Assembly (NCBI GenBank): GCA_002914845.1
Contig: JXTC01000115.1
Coordinates: 225,530-289,529 of the forward strand
Length of the DNA stretch: 64,000 nt
Direction: 5' to 3'
Source: Trema orientale
Lineage: Eukaryota > Streptophyta > Magnoliopsida > Rosales > Cannabaceae
Position numbers and translations under genes: made by a program. This document shows, piece after piece, positions 43,678 to 55,984 of this stretch. Under the pieces are notes generated by a model, which was not told the origin of the DNA, did no database searches, and saw only the letters and a list, made by a program, of their open reading frames with translations. Numbering within the stretch: the stretch's first letter is position 1; every line of letters starts with the position of its first letter.

Positions 43678-46600
43678 TGTTGGGAATCTGACCGACTAAA
43701 ATTCGTCACATCCAGGATCTTACTTCAAAGAAATGTCAAAATAATAGAGGAATAATAACAGTGAATAGAAACTAATCTCATAACACAAGAATTCAAGTGG
43801 AAAATCTCAAATCAGGAGAAAAATCACTGTCTCTCAGAAAAAAATTTCACTATATGAAAAATTTCTACAATCATATAGATTTCCCTTTTTTCTACCTAAT
43901 GACCCCAATACACCTAAGCACTTGCTCACAAATATTCTCTTACTCACACCTTACACTGCCACTTTTTGAAACCTCATATTTCACAAAGAAGCTCTACTCT
44001 CTTTGAAAGGAGAAATAAAAAGAAAAGAAAGAATTTAATTAGAAGAGAGAACTTGAAATGCTTCCAACTTTTGGGATGATGAGAATAAGAAATGAAGCCT
44101 CTATTTATAGGCCTTGAAAGATAGTGAGAACAATATCTTTTACTATTGCTATTACGGCTGCTCTTTTTCACTATTGCTAGTACGGCTGCCCTTTTCACTA
44201 TTGCTATTACGGCTGGCCTTTTTACTATTACTATTATGGCTGTCCATAGGTTTACATACATCAACAATCTCCTACTTGAAGACTTGATTTCAATCACGTT
44301 TTCACATACGTCTTATCTTATAGCTTACGTTGCTATCATTATCTTTACTGATAATCATACTCTACTATATGAGTATACATACTACTTAGAATTGACGAAT
44401 TTTAAGAATTTCATCTCGCCTTATGTCGAAAGAACCTTGCTAATAACTATGGTGCTGACTGCTATGTTTGGCTTCTCCGGGAGTCCATCAGCCATCGATA
44501 TCATTCAGCACACGCCTTACATCAATACCAAACCAATGCCTGTGTGCAAACTTACTGCTGCTAATTATGACACATCCTCTTTCATGGCGTCTTTGGAGAT
44601 TAGCGGCATGCCATAAGGATATACATATCATGATCAAAGGATAAGATCATCATCTCTATCATAGGAGATAATATTAGCAACATCACCAGATTTGGAGCTT
44701 TTAGCTGAACTCACTCCACTTTTTTGATAATTTCTTTTCAGGTACCCAGATTGTCCACACCTCCAGTAAAATACATTTTTTCCATGGAGTTTTTCTTCTT
44801 AGTGTCAACTGTCAATACTGAGCCCTCAGATGGAATATTACTTCTACTACCCGTCAGCCTTCTTTCTTCAGACAAAAGTTTACTTGTGACTTCAGAAAAA
44901 ATTACAGTCTCCTTCCTATACACCAAAATAGGTTTCATATGCTCATAGGAAGGTGGAAGACAGATGAATCGCAATGCTTTATCTTCATAGCCTCCAGTTC
45001 AGAAACGATACCATTCAAGACACTTAGATGATCAGAAATTTTCGTACCTTCATTCATACGTAATGTATGAAACTGCTCCTTCAGGTACACTCGATTTGAG
45101 GCACTTTTCGCCTGATACAATACTTCAAGTTTTCTCCAGAGATCTTTGGCCGTCATTATTCCAAGCACATTTGCAAGGACATTTTTGGCCAGACACATGC
45201 GTATCGCAGTTGCCGCTCTTTCATCCAGATTATCCCAGTCTTCATCGCTTATACTGAATTTCTTAGAATCTTTGCCCATAACCCATAGGTCCCAGGATCG
45301 AAACCTGGTTCTGATACCAAATGATACGAACTCCGTCAACCTGTGACGAAGCCGGAAATAAAGATGGTGCCTAGGACCGTTCTACAATCAGATTCGAATG
45401 GGAAACCTCGACCCAACACCTATAAAGAGATGTGAACCTTGGTATAAGGGAAGACACCACAATCAAGGATGAAAAACTCGATTGATAAGTCAAGGGATGA
45501 ACGCCATAGAGAAATCTGATAAGTTCAAATAAGTTCTCAAAGAACCAAAGAGAAATTGCTCTCAATTTTAATGAATTGTAATATGATCTTATTGAATGAA
45601 AAGTGTACAATTTATAGGCCTTAAGCTACGAAAATTGGCAGCTAGAAGCCCCTAAAATGCCTAAGGCAACTTATCCAAACCAGAAAAGGAAAGTTGAAAA
45701 ATTACCACCTAATAACTATCCTAAATTCGGCCTCAATTAAATGGAAATCAATCTGATTTTAATCCCTTAATTTTCAGCCTATTACATGCCAATAAATGAA
45801 AGGAAACAAGCAAATAAATTATTTTGGGAAACTTCCTAAAATAAGCAAAATAGGAAAGTAAGCTATGACTTGGCATGCAAGTCTTTTCAAATCAGATTTC
45901 CCTTTCCTATGTGCCTATGGGCTTTCTTGCACTTGAATTAAGCTTGTTATGGGCGTGGAAAATCGTTCATCTCCATCAATGAGTCTCCACGTATATGTCT
46001 GAGCCCAAATCCCATGAATCAGCCTATTTAATGCATTTTGGAATTTCTTTGTACGTGCCCTTGTAACTGGACCAATGGGAACTTGAATAGGATCCGCATT
46101 CCACGCTCTCGTAATTGCCATGTTCTCATCAGTCATTATTCCAAGCACATTTGCAAGGACATTTTTGGCCAAACACATGCGTATCGCACTTGCTGCTCTT
46201 TCATCCAGATCATCCCAGTCTTCATCGCTTATACTGGATTTCTTTGAATCTTTGCCCTTATAAGTCTCTTTGCCTTTCAAGACCTTGTGCAATCTAGATT
46301 GAATCAATAAATCCTTGACTTGTATTTGCCACAAGCCAAAATTGAAGTTCCCATCAAATTTTTCCACATCAGTTCTAACCGGAATTGAAATCTTGTTTAC
46401 TGATATCTCGCTTTACACTTCTAGCTTGAAAAACCGCTAAGAAAATTCCCAAAAAGGATTAAAGAGTTCAAATACCCCCACTTGAACACAGCCTCCTTAC
46501 ATAGAATTTCTTAGACTAATACCAAGCTATAGTGTACCGAAGAACCCTACTCTGATACTACTTATTGGGAATCTGACAGACCCAGATTCGTCATGCCCAG

Positions 46601-47098
46601 GATCTCATTTCAAACAAATATCAGAATAATAGAGAAATAATAACAGGGAATAGAAACCAATCGTACAACACAAGAATTTAAGTGGAAAACTCCCAAATCA
46701 GGAGAAAAACCACTGTCTCTCAGAAAAGAATTTCATTATATGAAAAATTTCTACAATCATATAGATTTCCCTCTTTTCTACCCAATGACCCCAATATACC
46801 CAAGCACTTTCTCACGAGTATTCTCTCACTCACAATTTACACTGCCACTCTTTGAAACATCCTATTTCACAAAGAAACGCTACTCTCTTTAAAAGGAGGA
46901 ACAAAGAGAAGAGAAAGGATTTAATTAGAAGAGAGAACTTGAAATGTTTTCAAGTTTTAGGATGAAATGAACAAGAAATGAAGTCTCTATTTATAGGCCT
47001 TGAAAGATAATGAGAACACCACTTTTTACTATTACTATTATGGCTGTCCCTTTTCACTATTGCTATTACGGCTGTCCATATGTTCACATACATCAACA
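43678..47098 (-). mobile_element. Non-autonomous LTR retrotransposon, copy 2
   Basis: LTRs at 43678-44266 and 46563-47098, with ATATT on both sides (43673-43677, 47099-47103). Same insertion site, orientation and content as copy 1, so it was duplicated with its surroundings rather than inserted again. The minus-strand primer site is ACTCTGATACTA on the plus strand, one base off. The element ends 71 bases before the UGT-C ATG. Confidence 0.87.
44738..46367 (-). pseudogene. Chimeric gag region of the LTR element, copy 2
   Basis: Same chimeric order as copy 1. Here the first gag segment is intact at MEKFDGNFNFGLWQIQVKD (46367 downward), and the switch to NADPIQVPIGPVTRARTKK is at about 46130. 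The inner primer site (45301-45319, minus strand TGGTATCAGAACCAGGTTT) is closer to the canonical sequence. The second gag segment changes frame near 44985, where about 13 bases present in copy 1 are lacking. Confidence 0.75.
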
Positions 47099-47169
47099 AT
47101 ATTGGAGTAGTAGAGATCGAGGATTGCCCCGAGTTCAAGTATTGTATTTCCTCTCAAAAAACAATAAAG

Positions 47170-50100
47170 ATGGAACATCGAGGACCACAAGTAGCTCATC
47201 CTAGAGTTCTCATCTTTCCCTTGGCAGCTCAAGGACATGTCAACTCCATGCTCAAGCTCGCCGAGCTTCTTGCCCTGGCAGGCCTCCACGTCACCTTTCT
47301 CAACACCGATCACATCAACAATCGTCTTATCCGGTACACCGATATCGAAACCCGGTTCTCGAAATACCCGGGTTTTCTTTTCAGGACCATCTCGGACGGC
47401 CTTGAGGAGGACCACCCGCGAACCGGTGACCGGTTTATGGATGTCGTTTATTCCTTGAATGAGAAGACAAAGCCAGTTTTGAGAGAGATGCTGGTTTCGG
47501 GTAAACTTGGTGCTGGTGACAGTCCTTGGGTTACTTTCATCATAGCGGACGGGGTCTTTGGTGGGTTTACTATAGATGTTGCTGAGGAGCTTGATATTCC
47601 GATTTTTCATTTTCGGACCATCGCTGCTTGCTGCTTCTGGTGTTACTTTTTCTTTCCTGATCTCGTTGAATCCGGCGAGCTTCCTATGAGAGGTAATTAA
47701 TTAAATTTTGTCGTTTTGATTAACTCTGTTTTTGTTTGCGGTATTTTATTTGGTAAGATATTTGTCAACATATGGCTAATGACTAATGTTTGGAAATTGT
47801 TCCTTTTTTTTTTTGAAAAAAAAAAGAGAAGAAACTCATTTTTATTACTTCAACAAAGAATTACAATCAAAAGTCACCATCTCTTCCATCCAGGTGGGAA
47901 TATCCTCCACCCACATCGTGGAACAACACTGATTAATAGGCTAATAGCCCCAGGTTGCTATGTACAATGGGCAACTCTGTTACAAAATCTTCTAACATAA
48001 AAAGAAACATTCTTATCAATTTCAGGATATAACATTCAAATATCCTGAATTATCATTCCTATCCCATTTCGACTTTAGCAAGTTAACAACTATCAAACTA
48101 TCTGATACGAGAATTATAGGCCAAATTATTCCCGACTGTTTTGCAATAGAAATCCCACTTCTAATAGCCATTGCCTTAGCTAGCTCACCGGTTCCATTCC
48201 TAAGCCTCCAACTGCATGCAGCAGCAATCATAGTCGCTCCCCTTTGTCTTTTCGAACAACAGAGCCCAGCCCGACCTTGCCTTCATGATTTACTGCAGCA
48301 TCACAATTCAATTTATTCACACCAGCATTTGGAGCTTGCCAACTTAGTGACTGGTCATTTTTCCTATCCACAGAACTCTTTGAAGGCTTACACTCCTGCA
48401 AAAACTCCTTTGCTCTGAAATACAGATAATTCGGATCCCTGCCAAAACCTTCATGAAATTTAGTATCCCTACTAAACCAGATAAACCACATAATCGATCA
48501 CAAAGGCCAAACATAAATCCTCATCGAAAAAAGCTTTTCCCATGTCTTGCATAACATTAAAAAAGTCCTTAGCTTTTGATATCTTTCTCACACCATCCTC
48601 AGACCAAAGATTCGTAGCAGCAGGACAATCTAACAAAGCATTGTATTCAGTTTCACAATCTTTATCACATTCTGTCAAGAAATGACGTGAGAAATCTTAC
48701 TTCTAAACAAGTTACTGCGAGTAGGGATGATATTCTTACAAGCCTTACAAATAAAATTTTTTAGCTTGCCTGGAATCTGTAATTTCCAGATTCTTTTCCA
48801 CCAACCCACATTTTTCAATAAACAAGAAGGCCGTGATGTTTTGCCCTGAATCCCATAGCCGTTTTATATAACTGAGTAAAATTGTTCCATGTTCTGATTC
48901 AGTACAATAATTACCACTTAGTTAATGACAAATTTTATAAATACCGCGGATCGAAGATAGCTAGGAAGACGATTCACCCTAACCCCAGAAACTTTAGTGG
49001 TAGTATATATCCAACAATATTCCCCCCTCAAGTCAGAGATACATTTTAGTATGTCAATAATGCCATTTTAAATTTCCAGACGTATAAAATGAATCACCTA
49101 CGTACTGTATTTGTTATTATTATGATTATTATTTTTACTAACAAGAGAATTTAAAAATGTTGTGGTATCTTAGCCTAGTGGTAATAGCTAATAACACTTC
49201 CTCCTAATAAAAAGAACTTCAACTCGCATCCCTCTTCTGGCCATCATTCCTGCTCCTTGCTAACGTTCTTCTATGAAAAGAGGACTATATAATTAATGAG
49301 GGAAGTTATGGTATCGCATATGAAACGGAATTGTACCCTAAATTTTTAAATGATTTTGACATGCATTATCGCATTCAGAAACGAATAGTCTAATTACTCA
49401 TTAGAGAATTGCCATGCATATTTATTAAAAAAGCTTTGGTTATCAATCTTGAAATAGTTGCATAACTAAATATTTTTAATGAAAAAAATTAAAGGAAAAG
49501 AAGACATGGACAGGCTAATAAAGGGTGTCCCGGGCATGGAAAGCTTTCTACGTTGCCGAGACCTGCCTAGTTTCTACCGAGTGAGCGACATAACAGACCC
49601 ATGTCTCCACATGATTTCTGAAGTAACCCACCAAAGCCGTCGAGCCAAAGCCCTCATACTCAACACTTTCGAGGACCTCGAAGGCCCTGTAGTCTCCCGT
49701 ATACAATCTACGTTCTGCCCCAAAATATACACCATTGGGCCTCTCCATGCCCACCTAAACGTCAGGCTGCCCAAGAATATTACTAAAGGATCAACGGATC
49801 AATCTTCCAACAACCTCTACGACGTGGACCGAAGCTGCCTCACCTGGCTCGATTCTCAGCCTCACAAGTCTGTTATCTACGTTAGTTTTGGTAGCATTAC
49901 AGTCGTGATGAAACATGACCTAATGGAGTTTTGGCATGGTCTGGTGAACAGCAAGCAGCGGTTTTTGTGGGTGATACGGCCCGACTTGGTTGAGGGAGAA
50001 GGCGGCAACGATTCGATCCCGGCGGAGCTGGCGGAGGCGACGAGGGAAAGAGGGTGCATGGTGGGTTATGCCCCGCAAGAGGAGGTGTTGGTCCACCCGT

Positions 50101-50450
50101 CTGTGGGCGGGTTTTTGACCCACAACGGGTGGAATTCTACATTGGAGAGTATAGTTGCAGGGGTGCCAATGATCTGCTGGCCATATTTTGCTGACCAGCA
50201 GATCAATAGTAGGTTTGTGAGTGAAGTGTGGAAGCTTGGATTGGACATGAAGGATGTTTGTGATAGGAAAGTTGTGAAAAAGATGGTGAATGATCTGATG
50301 GTGGAGAGGAGAGAGGAGTTCGCGAGATCAGCGGCTGAAATGGCTAAGTTGGCGAAAAAGAGTGTGAATGAAGGTGGGTCATCTTATTGTAATTTGGAAC
50401 GTTTGATAGAGGATATAAGGTTGACGACAAGTCCAGACCCTAGATCATGA
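47170..50450 (+). CDS. UGT-C, family-1 UDP-glycosyltransferase (UGT709/7-DLGT-like), two exons
   Basis: Exon 1 is 47170-47692, intron 47693-49494, exon 2 49495-50450: 492 residues. The start MEHRGPQVAHPRVLIFPL aligns with UGT-D. Catalytic His lies in AAQGHVNSML and the partner Asp in FIIADGVFGGF (ISDG in the paralogs). The PSPG box runs YAPQEEVLVHPSVGGFLTHN, then GWNSTLESI and CWPYFADQQ, so it starts with Tyr instead of Trp and has Asn before GWNST. The intron is enlarged by a LINE (47804-48878). The native promoter is separated from the gene by an LTR element ending at 47098, so expression may depend on that LTR or be reduced. The cytosolic glucosyltransferase role is from the family; the acceptor is unknown. 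Confidence 0.93.
47804..48878 (-). mobile_element. 5'-truncated LINE in the UGT-C intron
   Basis: AAATTGTTCC at 47794-47803 and 48879-48888 is the target duplication. The plus strand begins with a T-run (A-tail). Minus-strand translations give zf-RVT (WKLQIPGKLKNFICKACKNI, ETEYNALLDCPAATNLW) and RVT_3 RNase H (LSWQAPNAGVNKLNCDAAV, GLGSVVRKDKG, AMAIRSGISIAKQ, LVSDSLIVVNLL), with frame breaks. It is not expected to be expressed as a protein. Confidence 0.88.
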
Positions 50451-51997
50451 AGTCTATTGGTGTTAATCATACCAGTTGTATTACCACTAATTGCCAGACT
50501 TTTTTTATAAAGTTTTGTAATTTTTAATATTCCCTCAAATAAATTAAATATTTTCTTATTTCTGTCCCGCACTTTAATGCAATCTTCTTTGTGTTCTAAT
50601 TTAAATTAGGCTAATTAAAAATTGTAGAGTCACAAAAAAAATCAGTAGCATAAATAAATAATGAGATTGAGATTTGTTGGCTTGTTTTGTTGCTTGATTT
50701 GTTGTCTGAAAAACTTAAACATGGACTGATAATAACGGACTGATAGCGTGGTTCTAGAGGGACTGAGATTGGCTATCTTATTTTCCATGTCCTTCCCTTT
50801 TATATTCAGTTGCCATTTATCTTCTCTTTGTCATCAAGATATCACTATTAATTTTCTCGGTATGAGAAAGCATAATAATCAAGAAGCAAAGAAAATTAAC
50901 TATAATGTGAGAAATTTCAGTTCTCTTCTTGGTGATAATAAGAATACCCAAACTAATTTTTACTATTGACTCCAAATTGAGTCCACACCAAATTGAAAAA
51001 TAGGGAAGTGTGGGACGGCACCTATGGTCCTTGGACTTCAAAGATCTGTAAGAGATACTCTGGCGGCATCCATATGGTCAATGGACCCTTTTGATGCTTA
51101 GAAAATAAATAAAAATCCATGGGTTATAACCAGGTCGAGAACGAAGGAATGCGAAGGTGATAGTTTATAACTCCCAAGTGTTTATAAAGGAAAAAAAATC
51201 CTAAGTTTTTTTGCCACCGTTAACTCCCTCATTAAAGCATAAATGACTTGCGTGGGGTATGTGATTTGTACATGAAACAGTTGATCTCAGTTCATTGTAG
51301 TAAGTTAAAATCCTATTACTATATTAGATGAGAAACTAATCAACGGTGATGTGATCATTACAAATCTGATCCAGATACTTTTTGTTAGAAGAAAAATAAT
51401 ACTTATAAATCATCTTGATAGTTTTTTTGTTAGCATGTTGCATTAATTATACCAAAAAAAAAATTAAAGATCAATTCAATATGTGTGGGGCCTTTGTTTT
51501 TCCTTTGACTTACTAATTAGCACTTAAGAATTCACCTCATTTAAATTATGAATGCAAAAGAAATTCGTTTTAGTGAATAGCTCCTTTTCTTTTCTCCAAT
51601 TGACAAACACAAATCAATACCACAGAATTAATATCTATGAGCCTAAGTTAATATAAGTGAATCATAATATGGATAACTTAGTAAGATCATGAGGAAACCA
51701 GTTTGTTTGTTTGTTTTTATTGATCAAATGTGACTCCACCTATGTGATCAATTTATTGATCATGGAGAAAGATTCATATATGCACTCCTCGGAAATAAGG
51801 AAATATATGTAGTTGCTATACGTATACATCTTCCTCGTTCTATGATCATTCAAATTTCTCATATTTCTCGAGGCAATTAAGTTTCAAATATATTATAAGA
51901 TGGTTGCCAGAGGCGTCTCTTCCTCTTGTTATCGTCTCTTTGGTTCCTGACTATAAATTTCATTGAATGTTATTTCCACTTGTTCTTTCTGGGTTCT
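50451..51997. other. Downstream of UGT-C, non-coding
   Basis: No supported gene. Short ORFs at 50748 and 50817 overlap on opposite strands without family resemblance. Confidence 0.6.
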
Positions 51998-52014
51998 CAC
52001 ATAGTATATACTTT

Positions 52015-52230
52015 TTGATAGAAAAAAAAAGAGGAGGAGGCGACTAGCCGTGGCTACCTTTTTTGGGCATGACCGTAGGAGTTTCAACCCCGTTTAAGAA
52101 TGTTTCCCAAGATCCTAGAATGCGGATCGTCACTACTAGACGATAGAGTGAGTCACCTGAACTCCATCCGATCAATTAGCGAAAACGGCTTCTTGGAAGG
52201 AAGAGCGGAAGGAAGAGCGGGGCATTGGGC
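52015..52230 (-). mobile_element. 5'-truncated SINE, same family as 61089-61420
   Basis: CACATAGTATATACTTT flanks it at 51998-52014 and 52231-52247 (17 bases). The body (GTGGCTACC, GGGCATGACC, AACCCCGTTTAAGAATGTT, GAGTGAGTCA) matches the 3' half of the SINE at 61089. The tRNA-like head is missing. Confidence 0.85.
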
Positions 52231-52661
52231 CACATAGTATATACTTTCTTCCCAGTGTTTTACTTTAGTCAAGTTTTAATGAGCGAGGCATATTCTAGAA
52301 TAGTGTCCAATGAAATTGTTTAGGTATACTTTCTATATTCTTATTTGGCTGTAGCTCTTAGCTAAGCTACTTTATTTTGTCGTTTTCAATCATTAGCTAG
52401 GTTTTGTAGTTTTTCGTTTGACCTTTATGCTGTGGGTCAAATGCATTAACCATTTACTAACAATAGCACACAGATTATGTTCACCCTCAGTGTAAGAATA
52501 GGGTCCATTTTCACGTGACAGGTTTTTACTATACCTGAAAAAGAAAGAATACAAGAAAATCTCTCCTCTCTCCTCTCCGATCCGACTCTACGAATCCTCT
52601 TTTTCATCTCACTCACTCTAATTCGTTTCACGTGTCATACCGATATTACGTCAGAGGATCT

Positions 52662-52713
52662 TTGTCAGTAGTGTAATTTTTTTTTTTTTTGAAGAGTTGT
52701 CAGTAGTGTAATT
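52662..52713 (-). mobile_element. Micro retro-insertion with 17-base target duplication
   Basis: TTGTCAGTAGTGTAATT at 52662-52678 and 52697-52713. The 18-base insert is 12 T plus GAAGAG (minus strand: CTCTTC then A-tail). Confidence 0.87.
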
Positions 52714-52855
52714 GATTCCATACGTCCAACACTTTCTTTTTATCGGGTACGGCACTTTCAGATAGGTGCCTAGTTAGGATGTGCCGGTTTATTAATAAAC
52801 GAGATTTTGCTTAAAGTTATATATATAAATATACATAAAATATTTATTATATTTT

Positions 52856-52900
52856 TTAAATGCAAAGTTTTTTTTTTTTGAGCAATTAAATGCAAAGTTT
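52856..52900 (-). mobile_element. Micro retro-insertion with 15-base target duplication
   Basis: TTAAATGCAAAGTTT at 52856-52870 and 52886-52900. The 15-base insert is 9 T plus GAGCAA (minus strand: TTGCTC then A-tail). Confidence 0.85.
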
Positions 52901-53289
52901 AAGTATATCAAATTTAAGTATTAAATTTTACCAGTCTAATATTAAACTTATTATATATTATGAATAATATATATATATATATAATAGGCACCAATCCAAT
53001 AGGTATTTTTTTTCCCTATATATAAGTATAATTTTGGCCAATGAAAATTTATTATATTTTTTTATTATATAATAAAAAATAATATTAATAATACACGTTT
53101 TTTCATGCACTTCGTTATAGCCGTTAGATTACCATTAGATGATGATCCAATGATTTAAAATAAAATACTTACACATAGGTAAAAATAAAATACCTACTGG
53201 ATTAGCAACTATATATAATAAATATTTTATGTATAATTATATATAGGGTTGTAGCATAGCATACGAATCATTTCAACTAATTATATCTC

Positions 53290-53870
53290 TATTTTCAAAA
53301 TTGATAATAAAATCATAGATATAATATATAAATTATCCAAATTTACTCCCAATATCCTTCTATTTTATTTTTATATTTCTGGTGTTGTCTCTTTTCTCTT
53401 TTTCTTCTTTTTTTCTTTTTCTGTCCTTTTATCCTTTTTTATTTCGCTCGAAACTGCATATTCCATATACATGACTTGGGATGTTAATTACCTAAACTAA
53501 TATTTTTTTTTTTTGTTTTGTTGTTCAAAGTCATTGCAATTAAATTTCAATTATAATATTTTGATTACATGCAAAATTAAAGTCCCTCTATTTTATCATT
53601 GAAAGTTGGGATAATATAGTCTTGGACACTATATATAAGTCCTCAAAATTTCTATTTTCTTATTACTTTTCTACTTTGTTTCTATATTTTTAATATCACC
53701 CCTTTTCTTTCTTCCTCTTTTTTTTTTTTTTAGAGAGAACATGTATTATACACGTAATTTAAAATATAAATTATCCAAATTAATAACATCTTTGGCTTAT
53801 TATTCACAATCATTGCAGTCAAACTTTGAATACAGTATTTTGATTATGTACAAAACCAAAGTCCTTGAGT
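53290..53870. repeat. Diverged tandem duplication, about 0.3 kb unit
   Basis: ATAAATTATCCAAATTTAC / AATTATCCAAATTAATAA and TCATTGCAATTAAATTTCAA / TCATTGCAGTCAAACTTTGA, each followed by TATTTTGATTA and AAAGTCC, occur twice in the same order. No ORF. Confidence 0.5.
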
Positions 53871-54484
53871 TCAAATATACAAAATACTAAATTATACATG
53901 TAACAAATAGAAAATTATGTACATGATAAGAATAAGATTTTTGCCAATAATTTTACAATTCAATCAATTACAATCTTCTTTTCTTCTTTCTTTGCCTTCC
54001 TCCATAATAAAATCTTCTTACTTCTGTTTGCCAATGAAAGTAACTAAATTATTGACCAATCAAATATTTCTGATTCTTTATATCTGAAATAATGATATAA
54101 TATATGTAGAAAAATATATTTATATAGGTATATAAATATACACAGTATTTGGCTTAGATATGTAAAAGTATCATCAATATATAGTAAATTTATAAGACAA
54201 TGCATTTAAGTGTTTATCTGACTACCTAAGAAATGGTTTTTTCTTATTTGCATAGGAAGAAAAAACATTTCTGCAATTAGATAAATACATAAAATATTAT
54301 CAGTATATGAAAAAAATCCGCCATTTATGTTATACCAGTCACATAATATAAACAAAATCATAGGAATATAACATAGTACTGCTCAAAAACTACCAAGTAA
54401 ATAAAAGAGAGAAAAAATAGAAGAAAAATGAAGTGAAATAAAAACAAAGCAAATGAGTGATTAGATATATTGTGCAGACTAAAA

Positions 54485-54700
54485 ATGGGCCAAGCAAAAC
54501 AACCAAAACACCCAACCTAAATCTCTCACCCAAATGTAAAGAAAGAACAACCAAAACACCCAACCTAAATCTCTCACCCAAATGTAAAGAAAGAAGACCA
54601 ATCCCAACCAAAAGGGCCAAGCAAAATAACCAAAATACCCAACCCACATCTCTCACCCAAATGTAAAGAAAGAAGACCAATCCTAACCAAATTCCTCAGC
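54485..54700. repeat. Tandem repeat, ACCCAACCTAAATCTCTCACC units
   Basis: AACCAAAACACCCAACCTAAA...CCAAATGTAAAGAAAGAA occurs three times, the first two only 54 bases apart. The matching minus-strand ORF (LGERFRLGVLVV repeated) is a by-product. Confidence 0.85.
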
Positions 54701-55554
54701 CAAATGAAAAAAGAAAAAAAGAAAAAGAAATCCAATCTGGTAAAATCATGAAACTTCAAAGGGAAAAGACCAAATAACCACACTCAGTTACAAATCACAG
54801 AAAAACTTTTAAGGGCAAGACCATAGTAATACACCTATTCCAAACAAAATTACATAAAAGATCCTCACCTAAGAGTCACTCCCAACCCCAACTTTAGAAT
54901 AGAAACTATTATACATAACAATTTTTGGGCAATTAATGTCTAATTCCATATGATTAAAAATGAAAAAAAAACATAATCATCATTGCTAAATATATATTAA
55001 GATATAAAATATAATTAAAAAAATAGTAAAATAGTACTAAGTAAAAAGAAAAAAAGAAGGAAAAGACTCAATAAAAATAGTTTCCAAACAAAAAAAAAAC
55101 AAAGCTGACAGTTCACAGAGGAACAAACAGAACAAACAAAATAAAAATGAAAAAACTGACTGGATAAAAGGACTCAAGAAAAAGACAGAGAATAAATAGA
55201 TCGAATACAAAGATATAAAATGAAATATTGAAGCATTTCGTAGTATCTAACAGGAAATTGAAGAAATAAATATTCGAATAGAATAAATGTAAGAAAAACA
55301 GTGTATTAATGAATAAGATAATAGAATATAACCAAAATTAGAAGCAACAACATTTAATAAAATACTTCAATAGTACATCATACTGAATAGAACAACAAAG
55401 AAGTAAATGTCTAATAGTTTATCAACAGAATATATAATAGACATTAATGAACAGTTATAACTCAAAGGAAATGCACAACATAGCAGAGTATAGTAAAGAG
55501 TACTAATAATATCTGAACTATTTCCAAAAAAAGCTCTTCAGTCCGACTATAGAC

Positions 55555-55780
55555 AGTCAAAGGTTATATAAGGGATAAAGAAAGAAATAAGAGCAAAATA
55601 AATATAGTCAAGGAGATTAAGAAGAAACTCAGTGGGTACCAAGTAAAAAAGACATTTAGAGGTTATATAAGATGGACAGAAAGAAATAAGAGTACAATAA
55701 ATACGGTGAAGGAGGTTAAGAACAAACCTAAGGAGGTTAAGTAGGTTGCAAGTGGAAAAAAAAAAAGAAAAAAAGATAGA
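55555..55780. repeat. Tandem duplication, about 110-base unit
   Basis: AGGTTATATAAG...GAAAGAAATAAGAG...AATAAATA.GGT.AAGGAG.TTAAGAA occurs from about 55560 and about 55667. Confidence 0.7.
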
Positions 55781-55984
55781 GATAAATAGAGTGTAAAGAG
55801 CATAGTAAATAGGATAAGTATTTATAGTTAAACTGGAGTAAAAACAATACAAAAAGTACCCAAAAAAAAAATTTAACATATGACAATATGCAAAGAGAAC
55901 ATGTAACAAAAATAAATACATCTAAAAAAAAAGAATAAGTTCAGAAATCCACTCAATAAAAAACTCCAAAAATATATTTAAAAA

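Larger units (their letters stand above)
43443..47203 (+). repeat. 3.76-kb tandem block, copy 2
   Basis: Second copy of 39680-43441, differing by roughly a few percent by eye (for example GAATTTGACC versus GAATCTGACC). It runs on into the complete exon 1 of UGT-C. Confidence 0.9.

Noticed and set aside
49140..49300. Possible tRNA gene or SINE head (TTAGCCTAGTGGTAA)
   Set aside because: The A-box-like word is present, but no good B box, acceptor stem, A-tail or target duplication could be found.
54390..54783. Minus-strand repeat protein (LGERFRLGVLVV units)
   Set aside because: Direct product of the 54-base tandem repeat; no independent coding evidence.
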